Source: Pseudomonadota bacterium
GTDB taxonomy: Bacteria; Bdellovibrionota; UBA1018; CAIMNF01
Assembly (NCBI GenBank): GCA_027482725.1
Contig: JAIXVT010000002.1
Coordinates: 1 to 6,993 of the forward strand
Length of the DNA: 6,993 nt
Direction of reading: 5' to 3'
Shown piece after piece: positions 1-5,662 of this stretch (the first letter of the stretch is position 1; each line of letters starts with the position of its first letter). A program made the translations under genes and the position numbers. A model generated the notes under the pieces. That model had not been told where the DNA came from, did no database searches, and was given only the letters and a program-made list of their open reading frames with translations.

Positions 1-1
1 C

Positions 2-874
2 CTTAAATCGTCAGGCGCAATGGAGTATACCGTGGTTGTTGCTGCAAACGCATCAGACCAGGCACCGCTCCAGTTTTTGGCGCCTTACACAGGTGTTACA
101 ATCGGTGAGTTTTTTCGCGATAACGGAATGCACGCATTGATCGTTTATGATGACTTAACCAAACAAGCGCAGGCGTACCGACAGTTGTCGTTGTTGTTGC
201 GACGTCCTCCGGGGCGCGAAGCGTATCCCGGTGATGTGTTTTACCTTCATTCGCGTTTGCTTGAGCGCGCAGCAAAACTATCAGATAAAAAAGGTGCAGG
301 ATCACTAACCGCGCTTCCGATTATTGAAACCCAAGGTGGAGATGTGTCGGGATACATTCCTACCAACGTCATTTCAATCACAGACGGACAAATTTTTCTC
401 GAAACCGATCTTTTCCACAGCGGCGTCCGCCCAGCCGTAAACGTGGGTTTATCTGTTTCGCGGGTAGGCGGGGCTGCTCAAACCAAGGCCATGAAGCAAG
501 TCGCAGGAACCCTGCGGATTGATCTCGCTCAGTATCGGGAAAAAGCAGCGTTCGCACAGTTTGGTTCCGACTTGGATCCAGCAACGCAACGGCAGTTGGC
601 ACGGGGACAGCGGTTGGTGGAACTCCTCAAGCAAGCGCAGTATTCGCCGATCACTGTGGCTCATCAGGTGATTTCAATTTTTGCTGGGATTCATGGTTAT
701 TTGGACTCCATTCCATTAAACCGCATCAAAGAATTCGAAGAGAAATTTTTGGCCCACATTCAGAAAAATATTCCTGAGATTGTTTCTGAAATTGAAAAGG
801 CTCAAAAGATTGATGATCCGATCAAAGCGAAGCTCGAAGAGGCGCTTAAATCGTTTGTGAAACAGTTTGGGTGA
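2..874 (+). CDS. atpA: ATP synthase F1 subunit alpha, C-terminal part (5' end outside window)
   Basis: Alpha subunit of the membrane-bound F1Fo ATP synthase; it alternates with beta in the F1 hexamer and forms the non-catalytic nucleotide sites. The reading frame is open from base 2, so the ATG at base 20 is an internal methionine, not the start: the residues before it (LKSSGA) continue the family sequence. The visible 290 residues are a little over half of the usual ~510. The Walker A P-loop lies upstream of the window. Visible family features are the YDDLTK strand end (fragment residues about 49-54), the RRPPGREAYPGD segment, and SVSRVGGAAQ, whose Arg (codon 461-463) matches the arginine finger that contacts the beta catalytic site. 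The helical C-terminal domain follows and ends at TGA 872-874. atpG starts three bases later, consistent with one operon transcript. Identification is secure. Confidence 0.97.
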   Translation, partial: LKSSGAMEYTVVVAANASDQAPLQFLAPYTGVTIGEFFRDNGMHALIVYDDLTKQAQAYRQLSLLLRRPPGREAYPGDVFYLHSRLLERAAKLSDKKGAGSLTALPIIETQGGDVSGYIPTNVISITDGQIFLETDLFHSGVRPAVNVGLSVSRVGGAAQTKAMKQVAGTLRIDLAQYREKAAFAQFGSDLDPATQRQLARGQRLVELLKQAQYSPITVAHQVISIFAGIHGYLDSIPLNRIKEFEEKFLAHIQKNIPEIVSEIEKAQKIDDPIKAKLEEALKSFVKQFG

Positions 875-877
875 TTT

Positions 878-1765
878 GTGCCAAATATTAAGGATCTTAA
901 AAACCGAATCGGTTCGGTGAAAAACACGCAGCAAACGACCAAAGCCATGAAAATGGTTTCTGCTGCGAAACTCCGCCGTTCGCAAGATGCGATCGCGGCT
1001 CAGCGACCCTATGCAAACGAGATTAAGTCGTTGATGGCGGCACTCGCCACTTCGGATGATCATCACGTGAGCTTGGGTGTTGAACGCGAGCCAGTGACTT
1101 TGATTATTGCGATGAGTTCTGACCGAGGACTTTGCGGATCGTATAATTCTAGCGTGATCCGTGCCGCGATTAAAACGTATCAAGACGAAGTTCAAAAGGG
1201 CAGAAAAGCAAAGTTTGTTTTTGTGGGCAAAAAGGTTAACGAAGCGCTCAAGAGCCGCTTAGGAAAACAAGTTTCCGACGCCACAATTCATTTTGAAGAA
1301 TTTGGTCAGCGTATTGCGTTCCGAAAAGCAAGCGAACTTGCGAAAGTTGCGCGCGCCGAGTTTGATGCTGGCCGCGTCGATCACGTGGTATTGGTTTATA
1401 ACCAGTTTAAAAACGCGATCCTTCAGGTGATTCGGGTGGAAACCGTGCTTCCTGTGGCTGCACCTACGGACGAACGGGAGTCATCTTCGGATATCGGCGA
1501 CAAGATGGTTATTGTGAAGCCCAATCGCGAGGAATTGCGGGCTCAGCTTGAGTCAAAATATTTTGTATCGCAGCTTTATAAAGCGTTGCTCGAATCCCAG
1601 GCCAGTGAGCACGGCGCGCGGATGTCGTCGATGGATAGCGCTACCCGAAATGCGGGCGAAATGATTCGAAAACTCACGCTTCAGTACAACAAACAACGTC
1701 AAGCCGCGATTACCAAAGAACTTTTGGAGATTATCGCGGGTAGCGAGTCTCAGAAAACAAGTTAA
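878..1765 (+). CDS. atpG: ATP synthase F1 subunit gamma
   Basis: Central rotor-shaft subunit of F1; its coiled coil turns inside the alpha3beta3 ring and couples proton flow to ATP synthesis. The protein has 295 residues (family about 285-300). The N-terminal helix reads MPNIKDLKNRIGSVKNTQQT and continues into the conserved TKAMKMVSAAKLRR stretch. The family motif DRGLCGSYN is at residues 82-90. The C-terminal helix (about 245-288, with MSSMDSATRNA and KQRQAAITKELLEIIAG) is the other half of the coiled coil. The start is GTG at 878, chosen because it gives the canonical MPNIKDLKNRI beginning; no in-frame ATG fits. It lies only 3 bp after the atpA stop, and no good Shine-Dalgarno is visible within the atpA tail, so translation probably depends on coupling to atpA (inference). 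No signs of truncation or frameshift. Confidence 0.97.
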   Translation: MPNIKDLKNRIGSVKNTQQTTKAMKMVSAAKLRRSQDAIAAQRPYANEIKSLMAALATSDDHHVSLGVEREPVTLIIAMSSDRGLCGSYNSSVIRAAIKTYQDEVQKGRKAKFVFVGKKVNEALKSRLGKQVSDATIHFEEFGQRIAFRKASELAKVARAEFDAGRVDHVVLVYNQFKNAILQVIRVETVLPVAAPTDERESSSDIGDKMVIVKPNREELRAQLESKYFVSQLYKALLESQASEHGARMSSMDSATRNAGEMIRKLTLQYNKQRQAAITKELLEIIAGSESQKTS

Positions 1766-1791
1766 TTCGACTTAAAAGAATAGAGGAACGT

Positions 1792-3216
1792 ATGTCAGCA
1801 CAATCAGGACAACAGAACATTGGAAAAATCCAACAGGTCATCGGACCCGTTGTGGATGTGGAATTCCCGTCAGGGAAAGTCCCGCCGATTTATCAGGCCT
1901 TGCGAGTGAGCAATAAAACCAACGGAGACACCGAGTGGAATCTTGTTCTCGAAGTTGCTCAGCACATGGGAGACAATCGCGTCCGCTGTATTGCGATGGA
2001 TGCGACAGATGGATTGACCCGGGGCCAGCCGGCTTTGGACACGGGGAATCAGATTCAAGCTCCTGTGGGCCCCGAAACTTTGGGTCGGATCTTGAATGTT
2101 GTCGGTGATCCTGTAGATGAAGCGGGGCCAATTAAGCCTAAAAAGTATTTACCTATTCACCGAGCAGCCCCTAAGTTTGAAGACCAGAGCACGAAAGTCG
2201 AGCCGTTTTACACAGGGATTAAGGTGGTAGATTTGGTCGCTCCTTATGCTAAGGGCGGTAAAATTGGATTGTTTGGTGGCGCGGGCGTGGGAAAAACCGT
2301 TTTGATCATGGAGTTGATCAATAACATCGCGACGCAACACGGGGGATACTCTGTATTTGCCGGTGTGGGTGAGCGTACCCGCGAAGGCAACGACCTTTAT
2401 ATGGAGATGAAGGAGTCGGGAGTTATTAATAAAACCTGTCTGGTGTACGGACAGATGAACGAGCCGCCCGGAGCGCGGGCGCGAGTGGCGTTGACTGCGT
2501 TGACCATCGCCGAATATTTCCGTGACGAAGAGAACCAAGATGTTCTGTTGTTTGTGGACAATATTTTCCGATTCACCCAAGCCGGGTCCGAAGTGTCGGC
2601 GTTATTGGGGCGCATTCCTTCTGCGGTGGGTTATCAGCCCACGCTAGGAACGGAGATGGGGGAATTGCAAGAACGGATTACATCGACCAATAAGGGATCG
2701 ATCACTTCAATTCAAGCGGTATATGTGCCCGCGGATGATTACACCGATCCGGCTCCTGCAACAACATTTGCCCATTTGGATGCGACAACAAACTTGTCTC
2801 GACCGATTGCGGAGATGGGGATTTTTCCAGCCGTGGACCCGTTGGCATCAACCTCGCGGGTGTTGGATCCCAAGGTTGTTGGCGAAGAACACTACCGTGT
2901 TGCGCGATTGGTGCAGTCGGTGCTCCAGCGGTATAAGGATCTTCAAGATATTATCGCGATCCTGGGTATGGACGAATTGTCAGAAGATGATAAAAAAGCC
3001 GTCGCGCGCGCCCGTAAGATTCAGCGTTTCTTGTCTCAACCCATGTTCGTTGCCGAACAGTTTACGGGCTTGAAAGGGAAGTTTGTTAAGATTGAGGACA
3101 CGATTCGTGGATTCCGCGAGATCTGTGAAGGGAAACACGATGATCTTCCCGAGCAAGCCTTTTATATGGTGGGTACGATTGAGGAAGCTCGAGAAAAGGC
3201 AAAAACATTAGTCTAG
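1792..3216 (+). CDS. atpD: ATP synthase F1 subunit beta
   Basis: Catalytic subunit of F1; it makes ATP from ADP and phosphate at the alpha/beta interfaces. Length is 474 residues (family about 460-480). Domains in order: N-terminal beta barrel (about 10-85), nucleotide-binding domain with Walker A GGAGVGKT at 162-169, catalytic GERTREG with Glu194, and Walker B VLLFVDN at 251-257. The C-terminal helical domain carries DELSEDD at 394-400, the torque-contact motif usually written DELSEED; the last Glu is Asp here, a conservative change. The ATG at 1792 follows a Shine-Dalgarno-like GAGGA at 1783-1787. The N terminus has about ten residues (MSAQSGQQNI) before the conserved GKIQQVIGPVVDVEF. The gene begins 26 bp after atpG and is followed by an 81-bp gap holding a strong hairpin before atpC. 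All residues needed for catalysis are present. Confidence 0.98.
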   Translation: MSAQSGQQNIGKIQQVIGPVVDVEFPSGKVPPIYQALRVSNKTNGDTEWNLVLEVAQHMGDNRVRCIAMDATDGLTRGQPALDTGNQIQAPVGPETLGRILNVVGDPVDEAGPIKPKKYLPIHRAAPKFEDQSTKVEPFYTGIKVVDLVAPYAKGGKIGLFGGAGVGKTVLIMELINNIATQHGGYSVFAGVGERTREGNDLYMEMKESGVINKTCLVYGQMNEPPGARARVALTALTIAEYFRDEENQDVLLFVDNIFRFTQAGSEVSALLGRIPSAVGYQPTLGTEMGELQERITSTNKGSITSIQAVYVPADDYTDPAPATTFAHLDATTNLSRPIAEMGIFPAVDPLASTSRVLDPKVVGEEHYRVARLVQSVLQRYKDLQDIIAILGMDELSEDDKKAVARARKIQRFLSQPMFVAEQFTGLKGKFVKIEDTIRGFREICEGKHDDLPEQAFYMVGTIEEAREKAKTLV

Positions 3217-3219
3217 GTC

Positions 3220-3266
3220 TTTGTGGGGCGTGCCCTCTTCTGGAGAGGATGGTCACGTCCCGCAAA
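3220..3266 (+). repeat. Imperfect inverted repeat (long RNA hairpin) between atpD and atpC
   Basis: Bases 3220-3232 pair with 3254-3266 as a 13-pair outer stem (11 Watson-Crick, two G-U if transcribed). After a C/U mismatch the pairing resumes: 3234-3235 with 3251-3252, then 3236-3240 with 3245-3249, closing a 4-base TGGA loop. The structure begins 4 bases after the atpD stop and fills over half of the 81-bp gap. It is followed by AAAAGTTTT, not a U tract, so it is not a standard intrinsic terminator. A role in mRNA 3'-end stability, processing, or lowering epsilon synthesis relative to beta is inference. The Shine-Dalgarno of atpC (3287-3290) lies outside the stem. Confidence 0.7.
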
Positions 3267-3297
3267 AGTTTTCGGAAAATAGCGATAAGGTTCAGTT

Positions 3298-3702
3298 ATG
3301 AGTGACTCGTTCAAGCTTAGTATTTTTTCACCGGTTCGAAAGCTCATCGAGGGTGAGTCTGTTCGGTCTTTGGTGCTTTTTTCTGTCGAGGGAGAAATAG
3401 AGATTCTCCCGGGTCACGCGGATATGGTGTCTTCATTAGACACCGGTTCATTTCTGGTCACCCCTGTTTCTGGTGAACCCGTACAAGGAGTGATTTCTTC
3501 CGGGTTTGTGCGCGTAGAGAATGGCGAAGTAAAAGTCTTGGCTGAAACGATCGAACTTGCCCAAGAGATAGACCTGAGTCGCGCCGCCAAAGCGCAAGCG
3601 CTTGCGGAAAAAATGCTGAGCGATGCGTCGTTGGATTCTGCTCAGTTCCGGAAGTACCAGCTTAAGTTGCAGCGGGCCATTATTCGGCAACGCATGCAGT
3701 AG
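3298..3702 (+). CDS. atpC: ATP synthase F1 subunit epsilon
   Basis: Rotor-foot subunit of F1; it binds gamma and the c ring and, through its C-terminal helices, can inhibit ATP hydrolysis. The protein has 134 residues, normal for the family (about 130-140). The N-terminal beta-sandwich starts with FKLSIFSPVRKL and carries the conserved GEIEILPGHADMVSSL (32-47) and the SGFVRVENGEVKVLAE strand pair (68-83). The C-terminal helix-turn-helix runs from about 91 (IDLSRAAKAQALAEKML) to the end (QLKLQRAIIRQRMQ), so it is the long form with the inhibitory helices. The ATG at 3298 has AAGG at 3287-3290 with a 7-base spacer. It is the last gene of the atp cluster here; a C8 tract begins 6 bp after its stop. 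The sequence is more divergent than atpD but the assignment is clear from position and motifs. Confidence 0.93.
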   Translation: MSDSFKLSIFSPVRKLIEGESVRSLVLFSVEGEIEILPGHADMVSSLDTGSFLVTPVSGEPVQGVISSGFVRVENGEVKVLAETIELAQEIDLSRAAKAQALAEKMLSDASLDSAQFRKYQLKLQRAIIRQRMQ

Positions 3703-3707
3703 CGCTT

Positions 3708-3715
3708 CCCCCCCC
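3708..3715. repeat. C8 homopolymer tract after atpC
   Basis: Eight consecutive C residues sit 6 bp after the atpC stop codon, outside any credible gene. Such a run can vary in length by slipped-strand mispairing and is also a common place for sequencing or assembly error. No regulatory role can be read from the sequence. It cannot change the epsilon protein because it lies after the stop. Confidence 0.6.
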
Positions 3716-3924
3716 AACTGGCCGCACACCGTGTGCTTGATCGCTGAGAAAATTAGAAAAAGTCCCTTAAAGATCGAGGCCTTAGGTTGCTCCGCTCCTC
3801 TCTGTTCCCGTAAAAGTGGAGAAAAACCTGTTCAGCTAGCTCAAAAGCCCTGTGATTTCAATGATTTAAGGTGTTGCGCGCCGCTTCATTAGGAACACGC
3901 TGTGCTACCGCTTGGGGTGGTCAC

Positions 3925-3934
3925 TGGATATCCA
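3925..3934. promoter_or_regulatory. Perfect 10-bp palindrome TGGATATCCA, possible operator half of a pair
   Basis: The ten bases equal their own reverse complement. They match the pattern TGRRTAYYCA shared with the second palindrome at 3979-3988, whose centre is 54 bp away. The flanking TTGGGGTG (3912-3919) can pair with 3935-3942 (two G-U pairs), so the palindrome also sits at the tip of a possible stem. Being an operator for a dimeric regulator is inference; no adjacent regulator gene is present. Confidence 0.3.
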
Positions 3935-3978
3935 TATCCCAATCCTGGGTGAATCTTGCCCACTCGCATAAACAGAGT

Positions 3979-3988
3979 TGAGTACTCA
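3979..3988. promoter_or_regulatory. Perfect 10-bp palindrome TGAGTACTCA, possible operator half of a pair
   Basis: This is a self-complementary ten-base site 26 bp before the GTG proposed as start of the unknown gene. It shares the TGRRTAYYCA form with the site at 3925-3934. Its place just before a gene and its match in form to the first site favour a protein-binding site over chance, but chance is not excluded. Confidence 0.3.
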
Positions 3989-4014
3989 CCAAAACTAAGT
4001 TCACATAAATAAGA

Positions 4015-5421
4015 GTGTTCTCCTTTTTAGCGGATGTGCCTCATCGCGCTGTGTTCCAGGTCACCAAGCTCTTTGTCATGGGCGGGGCGGGCTTTACCTT
4101 GGGCGTTGTCGCGCCAACTCCATCGCAATTCATTCATCACCTCGAGCAACTCCAGGTTTCCCCCGACGCTCCGGTTGTCCCGCAAGCTTTCCGCTGGATC
4201 GGTCAACTTGCGGAAATCCAGCCTCTCCCTGGGCCGGTCTCGGTCCGAAATCCGGACTGGGTCCCAGAATTGGAGTTTCAACCCTACGAATTGGGTCAGG
4301 AGCCACTCCCCCCGAAAATCGCGGGCACAAACCCCCCGGTCACGAGCCCCCATCCGTCCAATTTGGTCACGCCCTGGACTGCGCCCAAGGCATCAGATCC
4401 TCAGGTGATCTCCCAAGATTGGCTGGACAGACCGGACCCCCAAAGCGCTAAGGGTTGGATGAAAGAAACTTACGCGGACCAAAAGACTATAATTTCCTGG
4501 GCCGACGCTCGACGCCCGGAGTTGTCTTTTTTGGACCCCAATTCGTTGAGGCTTTTGGATCAAAACAACCAAACGGGGATGATTCTGGGTGAATTGCCTC
4601 CATCGATGTCTGCCCCTGTCCTAGCGGGACAACCGCAGAGGGCCCGAGAGTTTACTCATGAGGGCCGAAAATTTTTCTACTTTAGTCGCGTTGACTCTGG
4701 ATACCAAGCCCTCCGGTTTCCGAATCAAGAACATGGACCACTGAAAATCGCTCCCTTGTTGATCCCTATAGAGTCCGGGGCAATCACCTGGGTGGACCTT
4801 TTTGATCCGCGTAAAAAGTCCTTAGAGGTGTATGTTCAAAAATCCGCGCCACTCGACCCGGATACCAAAAATCTCCAAATGTACTTGACCGCTGATTCCA
4901 CACTTCGGGCCCAGACGCAGGGTGAAGGCGCGGCGATGTTTTCCCCAATGATCACGTTTGGAACTTATCCCGTTTGGATTGATGTCGAGTCTAAAACCGG
5001 CACCCGGCCTGGACCTCGGTATCGTTATGCGCTTTTTCCTGATGGCAGTGAACGCGTAGAGGCTGTGGTGTTTCAGTCCCCAGAAAAACTATTGCGTCGC
5101 GCGTTACAACACGTTGGCTCGGATTTGGACCGAACGGGCTTGGTTTTAGGAAGTCTGGATCCCAAACGATTGGACGGATTTAAGACCCATTTTTTTCCTC
5201 ACACCAAAACCCAAGGGGTCCAGGATTACACGCTGACTTGGGATGGTCGGTTGAGTGGAACCGATCCGCTTGAAGGCGATAAACCCCGGTTCGTGTCTGT
5301 TACTGAGAAAAAAACAACACTTCAAACGCAGATCATCAACGAAAAAAGTGACGTAAGGCAGGTGTTTCTTACGCCGGTAAGTCCGGGGGTGATCGTCGTT
5401 GTTCAAGATTTCCAAATTTGA
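4015..5421 (+). CDS. Unrecognised, probably exported protein; proline-rich N-terminal third, beta-rich remainder
   Basis: I do not recognise this 468-residue protein. Coding is supported by an uninterrupted 1.4-kb frame and by codon-like composition. The N terminus has a basic residue (Lys18) before a hydrophobic stretch LFVMGGAGFTLGVVA (19-33) ending at APTPS, which looks like a signal peptide or weak anchor, so a periplasmic or envelope location is inferred. Residues 31-140 are about 20% proline (22 of 110), likely extended or disordered. From about 210 the sequence alternates hydrophobic and polar residues as in beta domains (for example AITWVDLFDPRKKSLEVYVQ at 256-275) and ends in a very hydrophobic strand GVIVVVQDF (458-466). 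There is no cysteine at all. No catalytic motif was found. The start is uncertain: an in-frame stop at 4006-4008 limits it, GTG 4015, 4036 and 4054 and ATG 4078 are possible, and none has a clear Shine-Dalgarno. Confidence 0.75.
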   Translation: MFSFLADVPHRAVFQVTKLFVMGGAGFTLGVVAPTPSQFIHHLEQLQVSPDAPVVPQAFRWIGQLAEIQPLPGPVSVRNPDWVPELEFQPYELGQEPLPPKIAGTNPPVTSPHPSNLVTPWTAPKASDPQVISQDWLDRPDPQSAKGWMKETYADQKTIISWADARRPELSFLDPNSLRLLDQNNQTGMILGELPPSMSAPVLAGQPQRAREFTHEGRKFFYFSRVDSGYQALRFPNQEHGPLKIAPLLIPIESGAITWVDLFDPRKKSLEVYVQKSAPLDPDTKNLQMYLTADSTLRAQTQGEGAAMFSPMITFGTYPVWIDVESKTGTRPGPRYRYALFPDGSERVEAVVFQSPEKLLRRALQHVGSDLDRTGLVLGSLDPKRLDGFKTHFFPHTKTQGVQDYTLTWDGRLSGTDPLEGDKPRFVSVTEKKTTLQTQIINEKSDVRQVFLTPVSPGVIVVVQDFQI

Positions 5422-5427
5422 TAAAAT
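5399..5427 (+). promoter_or_regulatory. Candidate promoter overlapping the end of the unknown gene, in front of xseB
   Basis: TTGTTC (5399-5404) and TAAAAT (5422-5427) are separated by 17 bp. The -10 box matches the sigma-70 consensus at five of six positions, the -35 at three of six. Transcription would begin about 5433-5435, at the xseB ATG (5434), giving a leaderless or nearly leaderless message. This fits the lack of a proper Shine-Dalgarno for xseB but remains a weak, motif-only call. Confidence 0.25.
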
Positions 5428-5433
5428 CCCGGA

Positions 5434-5655
5434 ATGGCCGAAACCCCACAGTTCGAAACGTCCCTTCAGCGTTTAGAGTCGATTGTAAAAACCATCGAAA
5501 CCGGAAATCTCCCGCTCGAGGAAAGCCTTACTCTTTTCCAAGAGGGGGTCGGTCTTGTCAAAACCTGTCAGGAGTTATTGGCCCGCGCCGAGCAAAAAGT
5601 AGAGCAATTGACCAAAGCATCGGCGGATTCCATCGAAACCAAGTCCCTTAAATAG
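5434..5655 (+). CDS. xseB: Exodeoxyribonuclease VII small subunit
   Basis: Small subunit of exonuclease VII, which with several copies around one XseA large subunit degrades single-stranded DNA from both ends in the cytoplasm. The protein has 73 residues, within the usual 65-85. The family signature is complete: FETSLQRLESIVKTIETG (7-24), the turn NLPLEESLTLFQEG (25-38), then a second helix VGLVKTCQELLARAEQKVEQL (39-59), the two helices forming the known helical hairpin. The ATG at 5434 lies 12 bp after the unknown gene's stop; only GGA directly abuts it, too close to serve as a normal ribosome site. xseA is not in the window, nor are ispA or dxs, frequent neighbours of xseB in proteobacteria. 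tlyA follows 7 bp after the stop, suggesting one transcript. Confidence 0.93.
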   Translation: MAETPQFETSLQRLESIVKTIETGNLPLEESLTLFQEGVGLVKTCQELLARAEQKVEQLTKASADSIETKSLK

Positions 5656-5662
5656 CCCGTAA

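Larger units (their letters stand above)
3703..4014. other. Intergenic region between atpC and the unknown gene, no credible gene
   Basis: This 312-bp stretch is the longest gap in the window. Open frames across it are short, lack family-like sequence and lack ribosome binding sites. No hairpin followed by a T run is visible, so I cannot place an intrinsic terminator for the atp operon. Structure seen: a C8 tract (3708-3715), a small GCACA/TGTGC stem (3728-3740 region), an 8-bp palindrome AGCTAGCT (3834-3841), two 10-bp palindromes (3925-3934 and 3979-3988), and mutually exclusive short stems formed by CCCA 3938-3941, TGGG 3946-3949 and CCCA 3959-3962. No promoter with good -35 and -10 boxes at normal spacing was found. 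It most likely holds the atp 3' untranslated region and the control region of the next gene (inference). Confidence 0.6.

Noticed and set aside
716..1195. 159-codon open frame on the minus strand across the atpA-atpG junction
   Set aside because: It is fully antisense to two clear atp genes and its Arg/Asn/Phe-rich translation is typical of a shadow of conserved coding DNA.
2971..2991. DELSEDD instead of DELSEED in beta
   Set aside because: Glu to Asp in the last position keeps the charge; it is a conservative variation and not evidence of altered function.
3332..3342. GGTTCGAAA, resembling a tRNA T-loop
   Set aside because: It lies in the atpC coding frame, and no acceptor stem, anticodon arm or D arm can be built around it.
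3728..3740. Small hairpin GCACA-CCG-TGTGC after atpC as a terminator
   Set aside because: The stem has only five pairs and is followed by TTGATCGCTGAG, not a T run, so it does not meet the pattern of an intrinsic terminator.
3784..3829. AGGTT...AACCT with inner CTCC...GGAG as an RNA gene or riboswitch
   Set aside because: The stems are short, interrupted and enclose a 24-base unpaired region; there is no match to a riboswitch core that I know and no T tract after it.
3623..3892. 89-codon open frame running out of the atpC end into the gap
   Set aside because: It overlaps atpC in another frame for 80 bp, has no ribosome site, and its translation is rich in Ser, Cys and Pro with no family resemblance. 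It is most likely a chance frame.
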